DNA of 64,000 bases from JAVJSU01 sp040219275 (GCA_040219275.1 JAVJSU010000062.1:1-64000), one strand, 5' to 3'; positions 6,924 through 15,980 are shown, numbered from the stretch's first letter. Made by a program: numbers and translations. Notes: generated by a model from the sequence alone, not told the origin.

Positions 6924-8936
6924 ATGGAAAACACGCATACACGCTCTCCCTACCAATCGATTATTCTCAGCGCGATGGTGCTGGTGATCTTCACCGCCGC
7001 GCTGATGCGAATTTATCACATCACCCAACAAAGCATCTGGTTCGACGAAGCCTTCGCGTGGAACATCATCCGTCAGCCGGATATGTTCCCGCGCATCGCC
7101 GCTGATACCCACCCGCCCCTGTATTATCTCTTCCTGCGCGGATGGGTCAGCGTGGCGGGCGAGTCACCGCTGGCATTGCGTTATCTGTCGGCAATATTCG
7201 GCATCCTCAGCGTGGCAGTCACCTATCGCATCGGCGTGGCAGTCGTCCGGCAGAGGCGCTGGACGGGGGCAATCGCGCTCACCGTACCCATCGTCGCCGC
7301 GCTGATTCTCGCCATCACCGACGCGGAAATCGACCTCGCGCAGGAAGCCCGTAATTACACGCTCTATACGCTGTTCGCCTGCCTCAGCATGTGGATGTAT
7401 CTGCGCTGGATAGACGATACTTCACCACAAAGACGCAAAGAACACAAAGCCGATACTGAAATTACTCGGCACTCAGCATTCAGGACGCGCTACTTAGTTC
7501 TCTGGATCATCTTTACCGTCGCGCTGATGTACACCCATTATCAGGGTGCGTTTATTCCGGCGATTCAAGGTCTGCACGCGCTACTCTTCCTGCGTGGACG
7601 CAAACGCCTGTACGCGATTGGCGCATTGTCCCTTGTTGGGCTGATCTTCGCGCCGTGGTTTATCGGCGTGACCGTCCCACAGGCACAAAACGCCGTCGAG
7701 AACGACATCCCATTTTCGATTCCGTCCAACTGGCAAACGCTGGCTGATCTGCGGGATGGTTTCCTCACACGCGGTCAGTGGGTCATCTGGCTGGTGCTCA
7801 TGCTCGTCGGCTTGATGAATTTTGCACCGCATGTGAGCACACAATTCCGTAGGGGCGACCTGCTAGGTCGCCCTCGACTTTATAATTTAGGTCGCACCTA
7901 CAGCAATTTCATCCGCCCCATCTCGCCCACATTTCTCGTCTTGATGTGGATACTCTTGCCGTTCGTTTTGCTGTTTTTCGGCAACTTTTACGCCGCCCTG
8001 CTCACCGAACGCAAACTCGCGCTGGTCACTCCGGCGATTGCTCTGCTGGTCGCCTTCGGATTGGGCAATCTGCGACAGCCCGCCTTGACGATTCTGCTGG
8101 TGGCGATTCTCGGTTATGGCGTGTTGAATGTCGACTTTTATCGCCTCAAAGAACCGTGGGACGAACTGGCGAATGATGCGGTGATCTATGCCGGAGAAAA
8201 CGACCTCGCGCTGATCGAAGTCGGTAACGGACAATACCCGATGCGCTATTATTGGGAGCGTGAAATGCCCGCTGGCGCATGGGTGGATACCTTCCCCGTG
8301 CTCGGCGACCCGACCATGAGCGTGACCACCGACTGGTTCACCTATTACGACCTGTGGTTGCCCCAATTGTTTGACCTGAATCAAGAGAATAAAATCGGCG
8401 ATGTGGCGACGGTCTGGCTGGCGTGGTGGTATCATGAGCAGACCAGCATTGAACGCCTAGAAACCTCCGGATACGTGCGCACAATGACGACCAGCCGTGA
8501 GCATCTCGACAATACCATTTATCTCTATCGCTACGATATGCTCCCCGCAACGCCGACGGTGACGTTTGAAAATGGCATGGTGCTGAACGCCGTCGAGCTT
8601 GACCCCGATGATCTGCGCGTTGATCTGTGGTGGTCGACGACTCAGCCGCTTGACCGCGAATATGTCACCTCGGCGTTACTCTTTGATTCTAGCGGCGCGC
8701 TGGTTGCTCAGTTGGATTCTGTGCCGTATCTCGGTGAACGTTCCACGCTGAGTTGGTCGACGGATGATGTGATTTTCGACCCCAAATGGCTGGCACTCAC
8801 CGACGGCGCGCAGACCCTCGCCGCAGGTGACTATACGGTGGAAATTCAGGTCTATACCTTTACTGATGGCGCGATAGAAAATATCCCCACGAGCGACGGT
8901 GACTTGCGCTATACTGTGGGCATATTGAGCAACTAG
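6924..8936 (+). CDS. Membrane glycosyltransferase, GT39/ArnT-like
   Basis: A 670-residue integral membrane protein. The first lumenal loop holds WFDEAFAW at about residues 38-45 and THPPLYYL near 60-67, the acidic-pair and HPP signatures of GT-C enzymes that use polyprenyl-phosphate sugars. About ten hydrophobic segments follow to residue 410. The C-terminal 250 residues are a soluble extracytoplasmic beta-rich domain. The likely role is transfer of a sugar from a lipid carrier to an envelope acceptor. Two loops carry in-frame repeat material: a KEHK-rich segment (about 165-190, DNA 7421-7490) and RRGDLLGRPR (DNA 7849-7901). Confidence 0.85.
   Translation: MENTHTRSPYQSIILSAMVLVIFTAALMRIYHITQQSIWFDEAFAWNIIRQPDMFPRIAADTHPPLYYLFLRGWVSVAGESPLALRYLSAIFGILSVAVTYRIGVAVVRQRRWTGAIALTVPIVAALILAITDAEIDLAQEARNYTLYTLFACLSMWMYLRWIDDTSPQRRKEHKADTEITRHSAFRTRYLVLWIIFTVALMYTHYQGAFIPAIQGLHALLFLRGRKRLYAIGALSLVGLIFAPWFIGVTVPQAQNAVENDIPFSIPSNWQTLADLRDGFLTRGQWVIWLVLMLVGLMNFAPHVSTQFRRGDLLGRPRLYNLGRTYSNFIRPISPTFLVLMWILLPFVLLFFGNFYAALLTERKLALVTPAIALLVAFGLGNLRQPALTILLVAILGYGVLNVDFYRLKEPWDELANDAVIYAGENDLALIEVGNGQYPMRYYWEREMPAGAWVDTFPVLGDPTMSVTTDWFTYYDLWLPQLFDLNQENKIGDVATVWLAWWYHEQTSIERLETSGYVRTMTTSREHLDNTIYLYRYDMLPATPTVTFENGMVLNAVELDPDDLRVDLWWSTTQPLDREYVTSALLFDSSGALVAQLDSVPYLGERSTLSWSTDDVIFDPKWLALTDGAQTLAAGDYTVEIQVYTFTDGAIENIPTSDGDLRYTVGILSN
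7421..7450 (+). repeat. Intergenic-type repeat embedded in the GT39-like coding region
   Basis: The segment reads TTCACCACAAAGACGCAAAG followed by AACACAAAG, a wording I associate with short dispersed intergenic repeats in several bacterial phyla. It is followed by a CACTCAGCATTCAG tract. A loosely related reverse-oriented stretch occurs near 47455-47500. Here it is read in frame as a polar, Lys/Arg-rich loop between membrane segments, so it is tolerated by the protein. Confidence 0.4.
7849..7901. repeat. 53-bp palindromic (MITE-like) element inside the GT39-like gene
   Basis: The ends are GTAGGGGCGACC and GGTCGCACCTAC, which pair as 12-base terminal inverted repeats with one mismatch. Inside is a second dyad, GGCGACCtgctaGGTCGCC. 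Related units lie in non-coding DNA at 34970-34996, 40268-40299 and 56137-56158, so this is one member of a dispersed family. Here it is translated without breaking the frame. No target duplication could be confirmed. Confidence 0.65.
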
Positions 8937-8959
8937 CATCTCTGCTGAAAGACACATCT

Positions 8960-9904
8960 ATGGACATCATCTTCTATAAAGACGGGCATGTAGAACCACT
9001 CACCGCTGATCAACTTCCCGACTATCTAGGACGGAATGAAGGCGCGTTATGGGTGGATATGCTCGGTCCAACAGAAGCCGACATCGCCGTAATGCGCGAT
9101 CTGTTTTGCTTTCATCCGCTGACCATCGAAGATGTCTGTAATCAGGAACAGCGCCCGAAAGCTGAGGAATTCACGGATTATCTGTTTGTCATCCTCAATC
9201 CAGTCAATGCGGAGGGCTATACATTCCGTGAGTTAGATGTGTTCGTCGGCAAAAATTTTCTCGTCACCGTCCATCACTTACCGGAGCCGGAAGTCGTCGC
9301 CGCCCGCAAGCGTATCGAACCATCGCGGGTGCATTTCCCCATTTCCGCCACCTATCTCATGTATATTATGATGGACACCGTGATTGATAGTTACTTGCCG
9401 ATGCTCGAAGCCATTGACCACGAAATTGATTCGCTCGGCGAGGCGATGATCCACAAGCCGGATAAAGCCATGCAGATGCGCCTATTTCAGCTAAAAACCG
9501 CGCTCAATGACATCTGGTGGACGATTCTGCCACAAAAAGACATCATGAACGTGCTCACCCATCATCAACTCGTCTTTATCGACAAGAGAAGCCAATATTA
9601 TCTACGCGATATCAGTGACCATCTTCTGCGGGTAATGGACATTGTGCAGTCGTCGCGGGATAGCGTCAACGGACTCATCAACCTGTATGTATCGGCGGTG
9701 TCCAATCAATTGAATGTGGCGGTTAATCGCCTGACCCTGTTTACCATCGTCATTGGCGTGATGGCGGTCATCGGCGGATTTTACGGCATGAACTTCGAGC
9801 ATACCTGGCCCCCCTTCGATGTAGCGTGGGGCGTGCCGTTCGTCATCGTCTTGATGATTTCCTCCACCGCCGCGCTCTATTATTTGCTTCAACGTCGCCG
9901 ATAA
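8960..9904 (+). CDS. CorA-family magnesium/divalent cation transporter
   Basis: A 314-residue CorA-type channel. The signature YGMNFEH lies at about residues 274-280, at the end of the first of two C-terminal membrane segments, and the chain ends in a basic RRR. The long N-terminal part is the cytoplasmic alpha/beta plus helical funnel that senses Mg. It forms a homopentamer in the inner membrane for Mg, Co or Ni uptake. Length is normal for the family. It follows the GT39-like gene by 23 bases and may share its transcript. Its stop is one base from the possible frameshifted end of the convergent propeller gene. Confidence 0.92.
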   Translation: MDIIFYKDGHVEPLTADQLPDYLGRNEGALWVDMLGPTEADIAVMRDLFCFHPLTIEDVCNQEQRPKAEEFTDYLFVILNPVNAEGYTFRELDVFVGKNFLVTVHHLPEPEVVAARKRIEPSRVHFPISATYLMYIMMDTVIDSYLPMLEAIDHEIDSLGEAMIHKPDKAMQMRLFQLKTALNDIWWTILPQKDIMNVLTHHQLVFIDKRSQYYLRDISDHLLRVMDIVQSSRDSVNGLINLYVSAVSNQLNVAVNRLTLFTIVIGVMAVIGGFYGMNFEHTWPPFDVAWGVPFVIVLMISSTAALYYLLQRRR

Positions 9905-9963
9905 GTCACTTCTCCGCCGAAATCACATCCAGTACTTTATGGGTTTTGTCTACCTGATGGATG

Positions 9964-10896
9964 TTAACCATAGGTGCAAAAAAGGGTGGTGTCACCATGT
10001 TGCCACTGTATAGGCTGTTCGCTCGTTCTGGCGACAGCCCAGCTTCGCCGCCCATTCCAGAGCGATAAGACCCAACCGTTTGCATCAAGACGACAGAACG
10101 CCAGATAACCATCACCACTCCACGAAACAGAGCCTACTTCAGCCCGAAAAAGGCTACTTCCCTCGCTATTCCGTGCGACAAGATAGGCACTTAATCCTGA
10201 TGCAAGCCTGAAAGAGAATCGAACTTGTCCTCCATCCACTAATCCAATGAGTTTGTCCCCCTCTAAGTATGAGGACTGATCGGGAATTTCATCGCTGTCT
10301 ATGTGCCACTGCACAAGTTGTTGTACATTGCTCAGGATACTAAACGCAGGTTCGCCATCTTCGAGCGTCGCCTCCCGTGTCGTTTCACCATCCCAGATCA
10401 AAAAGGTATGGTCAAGGTTACGCATCGACACATATCGGGAAGTATCATTTACATTGGAAAACGCCATGTAAGCAAGATAATGACCATTCGGGTGCCATGC
10501 CAATGGTCTGTGATTCACGTTTGGGTCTTGGCTGATATTGATTGGGTCAACAGATGGGTTGGCAGGATCATAGACATACACATCTGAGTATGTTTCGTCT
10601 GAACTCGTGAATGCGACACGACCATCCCGACTAAGCGCATAAGAGTCTACACCCTCAAGTAATACCGTTTGGGTACGTGTGAGCGGATCATAGAGCATAA
10701 GTTGACCTTCGTTAGTAAGGTACGAGAGCATATCGCGGTTCCCATCCGTGTTGACCTCGAAGCCGGGATCAGGTTGGAAGATTCTACGCACCACAAAAAC
10801 GACGAAAACAATTACCATCGCAATCAACAGCCATTTCAAGCAACCACTACGAGTACGACGCACTGATTTATCTGCCAGATCTAAGTTATTAGACAA
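9964..10896 (-). CDS. Membrane-anchored PD40-like beta-propeller protein, C-terminus possibly frameshifted
   Basis: A 310-residue protein with a short basic cytoplasmic tail, one membrane segment at about 20-42, then propeller blades such as ALSRDGRVAFTSSD, LAWHPNGHYLAYM and VSWSGDGYLAFC. It is probably an extracytoplasmic binding or scaffold protein; ligand unknown. The chain stops abruptly at CTYG. In another frame, the DNA from about 9970 to 9906 codes for a strand-like segment (VNIHQVDKTHKVLDV) that would complete the last blade and end right beside the corA stop. A run of six A on the plus strand at 9978-9983 is the likely slip site. Confidence 0.7.
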   Translation of the reverse strand: MSNNLDLADKSVRRTRSGCLKWLLIAMVIVFVVFVVRRIFQPDPGFEVNTDGNRDMLSYLTNEGQLMLYDPLTRTQTVLLEGVDSYALSRDGRVAFTSSDETYSDVYVYDPANPSVDPINISQDPNVNHRPLAWHPNGHYLAYMAFSNVNDTSRYVSMRNLDHTFLIWDGETTREATLEDGEPAFSILSNVQQLVQWHIDSDEIPDQSSYLEGDKLIGLVDGGQVRFSFRLASGLSAYLVARNSEGSSLFRAEVGSVSWSGDGYLAFCRLDANGWVLSLWNGRRSWAVARTSEQPIQWQHGDTTLFCTYG

Positions 10897-11177
10897 GGTT
10901 TTTCAGCTCCTATTGATAAACCTACTAGCCGGAGCATTATACTCTAAACACTTTATTTCAAGCCGAAGTACACACTGCGCCAATCCCATTGTAGTCAAGT
11001 ATTGGGATTCGCGACGATGCCCCGATTTATCAAATTTGCGAGATTAGTTAACAGCGGTTAAACTTTGTGTTATATCGTAATAAATAGAAGCCTTGCCTAG
11101 TCTACCCGCGCGTTTTAGTTTCTCATTGTCAGCCACAGGGGTTTGGGCGTTCGTATTGAAGTAGGAAGCGCATCGTT

Positions 11178-13928
11178 ATGTCACATCGAAGCCAGATCGC
11201 CCGCATCGTCATCATCGCTCTGTTGACGGGGCTTTTTTTGATTCCGCAGAAAGCCATCTTCGCCGCGACCATCACCGTGACGACCAATAACCCTATCGTC
11301 GCCGTTGATGGTGTGTGTTCGCTGATCGAGGCAATTGATAACGCCAATGACGATGCCGCTACCCACGCGGATTGTCCCGCCGGAGCAGGCGCAGATACTA
11401 TCACGCTGACGGGTGACAATGTGCTGAATGCCGTCGCCGTCAACGTCAATGGACCCACTGGCTTACCGTCAATTACCAGCCCAATCACACTTGAAGGTGC
11501 TGGATTTCGCATCTCGCGTAACCCTGTTGCGCCGCCGTTTCGCATTTTTCATATCGCGGCGGGCGGTGACTTAACCCTGAACAATACGATCCTCAGCGGC
11601 GGACTGATGGATGCCGGTTTTGATAATGGTGGGGGAATCTTCAACGCGGGGACGCTCACCCTGAATCAGAGCGCCGTGCAAAATAATATCGTGGAATCCA
11701 TTTTTCCTTCCGGTGGCGGGATTTATAACACGGGCAACGCAACGCTCATCAACAGCACCGTTTCCGGCAATGTCGCCGATGATCCCGCTTCCGCACTCGA
11801 TTTTGGCGGTGGCATTTACAGCACGGGCGATCTTCTGCTGATTAATAGCGTCATTTTCGGCAATTCGGCGGCGGAAAATGGCGGGGGCATTTATGCGACG
11901 GGGAACACCACGCTCAACAACAGCATTATCGCCAACAATACATCAGGGGATAATGGCGGGGGATTGTTGTCTTTTGGTGGAGCAGGTGGCGTGTTTCGGA
12001 TCAATAACAGCACATTTTCCGGCAACTCATCGGGGGAAGGTGGCGCAATCTATAACGGCAACGATGATGTTGAGATTTTCGGGTCGACCTTTACCGGCAA
12101 CACAGCGACCAATCTTTCAGGCGGGGCGATCACCAACTTTACGGGGACGATGCAGATTAGCGCCTCCCTTTTTGAAGGCAATCGCGCTACGGGCACGGCG
12201 ATTGGCGGGGCGATCAGCAACTTGCAACTCGCTGAAATCAACCTCTTCGGCAGTATCGTCCGCAATAATTCCAGCGAGACTTTTGGCGGCGGATTAATCA
12301 CCGGATTAGCGGCATTCAATGTGTTTGACAGCCTGATTACGGGCAACACTGCGCTCAATGGCGGTGGCATCTATGAATTGCCGAGTAACGCTGGTGGGTT
12401 CCTGATTATGCGAAGCACCGTTTCCAATAACTTTGCGGATGGGCTTGGTGGCGGGGCGCTCTTTACCAGCCCACTGACCACACCCGATATTATCAACAGC
12501 ACCTTTACGGGAAACCGTGCCAACTTGCTCGGCGGTGCAATTGCGCTCAATGCGGGTGGCGTGGTCAATCTCGTGCATAGCACCATCGCCGAAAACTTCA
12601 GCACCCAATTTGTGAACAGTGTGGGCGGGACGAATTTTTTCGCGGGGACGGCTACCCTGACAGGAAACATTATCGCCAATAATGTGTTTGAAGATTGTAG
12701 CGCCACCAATGCGAGTACCTCTTTCGGTTTCAATGTCACAACAGGTCCGTCTGGTGGGATTCCGGCGGATCGCTGGTGTGCCTTCATCCCGCTTGATCCG
12801 ACTGATCTAACCGCCACAGATCCGCTACTCGGCACGGCGGGCAATCTGGGAAGCATCGGCACCGCCTATCCCTTGCTGGCGGGCAGTCCGGCGATTGATC
12901 TTACGCCAACAGATTGTCCGGCGGAATTATTAGGGGTCGATCAGCGTGGTGTTCCGCGTCCGGTAGGTTCGTGTGATTCCGGCTCGATTTCTGACGATAA
13001 CATCATTTTGCCACTCGTTTATTTCGCCACACCGTCAACGCTGGTTGATAATGAAGGCACGGCAGGCACGCAATTTGTGAATGTCGTGATTGATAACACG
13101 GCAGGCAACCTCACCGCGCCGACCACCGTTCCACTTACGGTTTATATCACCCAGGGCGGCACAGCGGCGAACACATCAGATTTTAATGCCGGACAAGCCA
13201 TCCCGACGGTCTATACCTTTGATGCGGCGACCTTCCCCGCGCCCGGCACCATCGCGACGATTCCGCTGTCGTTTGCCATTCTTGACGATCTTCTGCCCGA
13301 AGGGAACGAAACCATCAATCTCGGATTATCGCTGACAGGTCCAGCGGTGTTGAATCCCGCGCAAGCCACTCATATCCTGACGATTATTGATGATGATAGC
13401 CCGCCACCGCCTGTCACCGTCGCGGATAACGGCAATGCCAATCAACCCGGAATCAACATTTTTGACCCCGCCATTAGTAAGATTGGCTTCTTGCGTGCGG
13501 GCGAACTCGGCATCACAGGTGAACGGCTCGAATGGGTGATTACGGTTTCGAATCCGTCGAGCGTGGCGGGAACGAGCATCTTGATTACGGATGTCGTCCG
13601 TCCTGAATTGCGTGTGGATAACGTCACGACAACGCGTGGTGCGGCGACGGTCAGCGGGCAAACGGTCAGCGTCAATGTTGGCACACTCAATCCGGGTGAC
13701 AGTCTGCAAATCGTCATCACAACAACGGTTTTGGACGGCGTTTCGATTGTCGATAATACCGCTTGCGTCACTGCTGATAATCAAGCGACGCTGGAATGCG
13801 TGACGGCATTGCCCGTCTCTGCGTTGCCCGCTACCGGAGAAACTCCGCTCTGGCGTTCTGTGGTGATGCTTCTGTTAGGCGCTGGCTTGGTCGCCGGATT
13901 AACAAGGTTAGTCATCTCTAAAATTTAG
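11178..13928 (+). CDS. Large surface protein: CSLREA domain, right-handed beta-helix, Calx-beta, DUF11, LPxTG-like tail
   Basis: A 916-residue secreted protein. In order: signal peptide (about 1-30); CSLREA-type domain with DGVCSLIEAIDNAND; a long beta-helix from about 100 to 560 made of repeats such as GGGIYNTGN and NSTFSGNS; a Calx-beta-like domain ending in ILTIIDDD near 735; a DUF11-like domain at about 765-880; then LPATG near 884, a hydrophobic segment and a short basic end. The last part is a cell-wall sorting signal, implying surface anchoring if a sortase is present elsewhere. It may bind or process polysaccharide, but no catalytic residues are recognisable. It stands as a single gene. 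Confidence 0.85.
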   Translation: MSHRSQIARIVIIALLTGLFLIPQKAIFAATITVTTNNPIVAVDGVCSLIEAIDNANDDAATHADCPAGAGADTITLTGDNVLNAVAVNVNGPTGLPSITSPITLEGAGFRISRNPVAPPFRIFHIAAGGDLTLNNTILSGGLMDAGFDNGGGIFNAGTLTLNQSAVQNNIVESIFPSGGGIYNTGNATLINSTVSGNVADDPASALDFGGGIYSTGDLLLINSVIFGNSAAENGGGIYATGNTTLNNSIIANNTSGDNGGGLLSFGGAGGVFRINNSTFSGNSSGEGGAIYNGNDDVEIFGSTFTGNTATNLSGGAITNFTGTMQISASLFEGNRATGTAIGGAISNLQLAEINLFGSIVRNNSSETFGGGLITGLAAFNVFDSLITGNTALNGGGIYELPSNAGGFLIMRSTVSNNFADGLGGGALFTSPLTTPDIINSTFTGNRANLLGGAIALNAGGVVNLVHSTIAENFSTQFVNSVGGTNFFAGTATLTGNIIANNVFEDCSATNASTSFGFNVTTGPSGGIPADRWCAFIPLDPTDLTATDPLLGTAGNLGSIGTAYPLLAGSPAIDLTPTDCPAELLGVDQRGVPRPVGSCDSGSISDDNIILPLVYFATPSTLVDNEGTAGTQFVNVVIDNTAGNLTAPTTVPLTVYITQGGTAANTSDFNAGQAIPTVYTFDAATFPAPGTIATIPLSFAILDDLLPEGNETINLGLSLTGPAVLNPAQATHILTIIDDDSPPPPVTVADNGNANQPGINIFDPAISKIGFLRAGELGITGERLEWVITVSNPSSVAGTSILITDVVRPELRVDNVTTTRGAATVSGQTVSVNVGTLNPGDSLQIVITTTVLDGVSIVDNTACVTADNQATLECVTALPVSALPATGETPLWRSVVMLLLGAGLVAGLTRLVISKI

Positions 13929-13974
13929 ACATTCATCAAGCAAAGTTTCTGCCCAGCGTGTTGCGTTTATGCTG

Positions 13975-14010
13975 ATATATAGGTATTCTATATATAGAGT
14001 ATCTATATAT
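13975..14010. promoter_or_regulatory. Overlapping AT-only inverted repeats, candidate operator array
   Basis: ATATATAG-N5-CTATATAT occurs twice in an overlapping arrangement: arms at 13975-13982, 13988-13997 (the palindrome CTATATATAG) and 14003-14010, a 15-base period. It lies in the 111-base gap before the secreted glycosidase-like gene. Such stacked dyads suit cooperative binding of a dimeric regulator, or an AT-rich promoter. No other copy was noticed in the window. Confidence 0.45.
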
Positions 14011-14039
14011 GTTTAGCGTGTAGAAAGTGAACGCAACCA

Positions 14040-15092
14040 ATGGCTTACAGAAAATGGCTCATCTTTAGTCTGATTATTTCCATGTTGTGCATGAGTGCGG
14101 TTTTCGCCCTCGCGCAAGACCCCGAAACCACCTACTTCGACCTCTACAGTCCGCAGGCAGTCGTGCCACGTCGCAATCTGCAATTCACCGACCCCGGCGC
14201 GGTGGTGGTGCATGATGGCACATTTTATATGTTCCACAATGGCTTTAACTTCTGGCCCGGACGCGTCGGCGTGTATTTATCGATCTCCGAAGACGGCTAC
14301 ACATGGGAGCGCGTGGACAACCAGCCAATTTTCGGCATCGACGATGTGCCGTTTGGTGGATTTACCGCGCTGGCAACAAGTGCCGTTGTCGATGATGATG
14401 GCACATGGGTCATGTATTACTATGTGATGACGGAAGAGGAGAACTTCCCGCCCATCAGCATCGGCAGAGCCACCGCGCCGGAAGCCATTGGTCCGTGGAC
14501 GGCGAACGCTGAACCTGTGCTCACGCAAGGCGCAGAAGGCACATGGGATTCATTCGCCGTCACACAACCGAGCGTGATTCGCACCGATGATGGCTATGTG
14601 ATGCACTATATGGGCACGGATGGCGAGACAGCACGAATCGGCATGGCGACCAGCGACGACGGCATCGCGTGGACTAAATACGATGATCCCGACACAACGG
14701 AAGACCTCTACGCAGAAAGCGACCCCGTCATCTACAGCATGGACAATGCCGATTTGCCGGAGAATCAGCAACAGGTCTGGCAACCGTCTGTCCAACTTAC
14801 ACCGGATGGTTGGGTGATGATCTTCAAGAATGGCGTGGGGCAATTGGCGAACGGCTCGATGATTTACGTGGCGACCAGCGATGATGGTATCAACTGGACG
14901 ATTGATTATAACCGCTTTCCGATTCATTTCCGTGATCTGCCGATGGGACGGTCTGTGTGGTTTACCCGTCTGATTTACAACGAAGGCACGTATTTTATCT
15001 ATGAAGAACTCGGTACGGTGGATCCCTCTATCGGGTTAATCACAAGTGTCTATCTCTCGACTTATACGGGCAGTCTGCCGATTGGCGAATAA
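14040..15092 (+). CDS. Secreted five-bladed beta-propeller glycosidase-like protein (GH43/GH32/GH130 fold)
   Basis: A 350-residue protein with a clear signal peptide (hydrophobic 8-25, cleavage near ALA-QD). The body has propeller strands typical of GH43-like folds: TDPGAVVVHDGTFYMFHN at about 45-62 with the family's Asp-Pro, SEDGYTWERV, DDDGTWVMYYYV, QPSVIRTDDGYVMHYMG and ATSDDGINW. The repeated S-D-D-G-x-x-W motif is common in glycan-acting propellers and sialidase-like repeats. It probably binds or hydrolyses an extracellular glycan; the exact family and the acid/base residues are unsure. It is followed by a hairpin terminator. Confidence 0.75.
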   Translation: MAYRKWLIFSLIISMLCMSAVFALAQDPETTYFDLYSPQAVVPRRNLQFTDPGAVVVHDGTFYMFHNGFNFWPGRVGVYLSISEDGYTWERVDNQPIFGIDDVPFGGFTALATSAVVDDDGTWVMYYYVMTEEENFPPISIGRATAPEAIGPWTANAEPVLTQGAEGTWDSFAVTQPSVIRTDDGYVMHYMGTDGETARIGMATSDDGIAWTKYDDPDTTEDLYAESDPVIYSMDNADLPENQQQVWQPSVQLTPDGWVMIFKNGVGQLANGSMIYVATSDDGINWTIDYNRFPIHFRDLPMGRSVWFTRLIYNEGTYFIYEELGTVDPSIGLITSVYLSTYTGSLPIGE

Positions 15093-15102
15093 ACAAAAAT
15101 CT

Positions 15103-15126
15103 GCCCCGATCCTGTGTGGTCGGGGC
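15103..15126. terminator. Bidirectional hairpin terminator
   Basis: GCCCCGA and TCGGGGC form a perfect 7-base stem around a 10-base loop between two convergent genes. There is an A-rich tract on the left (AAACAAAAAT, which reads as T-rich for the minus-strand gene) and a weaker T-containing tract on the right. The position between converging stops supports termination from both sides. Confidence 0.7.
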
Positions 15127-15141
15127 ATCTCATGTTTGATT

Positions 15142-15909
15142 TCAAGACTCTATAGAAGATTGCGCCGAAGAATTCGCAATTTCATCAATGAACGCCAGCA
15201 ACTTCACATAATGCGAGCCGCGCCAGTAAATTTGCGCGCAGTCAGCACACTGATGGAACTCATCATAAAATTCAGCGGTACGGGGTTCCAGTTGATCGCT
15301 AATCGTGGCTTTCTCCACCGGATGCAAGCGCCCATTGCACCGCAAACAGACCGTAAACGGGCGAATATCCCCGATCAAATTATAATGCCGGAGCACTTCC
15401 GCTAACTTTTGGCGCGGGTCTGTGGCACGCACCCAGCGCCCATAAGTGACCATACTCCGCTTCAGCAGACCAATATCCCGCGTCAGCAAAATGCGCGTTT
15501 CATCGTGGGAGATTTGCGCCAGTTCGTCATCAGGATAATCGTTGCGGTAGAGGGTATCGTAACCGAGCAAGCGCAAATAACCGGCAAGCCTGCCCATGTG
15601 GGTATCCAGCACAAAACGCGGACGGATGAGCGGATACGGCGGGCGCAGGGGCACTTTGCGCGCTAAATCACACGACTCAGCGCGAGTATATACGTCAACG
15701 CGATCATCCGGCATGACCTGATACTCAAAATCGACGGACACACCATTGACCACCAATAGTTCAATCTCTGTGTGGGGCGGACCGAAGGATTCAATCATAT
15801 CTTTGATCGACGTTTGCCAATCAAAGTCATGCACGAAAGGGGTGTTTTTGCGCTCAGGGGGCAAAAAGTAATTTACGTCGCCATAGAAGTGAAACGTTAC
15901 TTTATCCAT
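15142..15909 (-). CDS. Mut7-C RNase domain protein with N-terminal ubiquitin-like Mut7-C domain
   Basis: A 255-residue protein. Residues 1-85 resemble the ubiquitin/ThiS-like domain that precedes Mut7-C RNases (LVVNGVSVDFEYQVMPDD). Residues 95-240 carry the Mut7-C domain: RFVLDTHMGRLAGYLRLLG with the PIN-like Asp, then ILLTRDIGLL, and a zinc ribbon made of CLRC and CADC pairs. The family is a PIN-fold RNase linked to RNA decay, though bacterial substrates are unknown. It is a lone gene on the minus strand, followed by a terminator and preceded by its own short leader. Confidence 0.88.
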   Translation of the reverse strand: MDKVTFHFYGDVNYFLPPERKNTPFVHDFDWQTSIKDMIESFGPPHTEIELLVVNGVSVDFEYQVMPDDRVDVYTRAESCDLARKVPLRPPYPLIRPRFVLDTHMGRLAGYLRLLGYDTLYRNDYPDDELAQISHDETRILLTRDIGLLKRSMVTYGRWVRATDPRQKLAEVLRHYNLIGDIRPFTVCLRCNGRLHPVEKATISDQLEPRTAEFYDEFHQCADCAQIYWRGSHYVKLLAFIDEIANSSAQSSIES

Positions 15910-15980
15910 ACAGCTATTATAACGGGAGGGGAATAGTTCCGGTAGCCATCACCGGGCAATTCCCCTCTGCCAGAATGCTA

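Noticed and set aside
7887..8435. A 182-residue His/Gln-rich minus-strand frame in the GT39-like gene
   Set aside because: Antisense to a membrane protein domain; His/Arg/Gln richness is typical of such shadows.
10897..11177. Possible small gene in the gap before the beta-helix protein (frame near 10748-11047)
   Set aside because: It overlaps the start of the minus-strand propeller gene, is Lys/Thr/Arg-rich and lacks a ribosome site.
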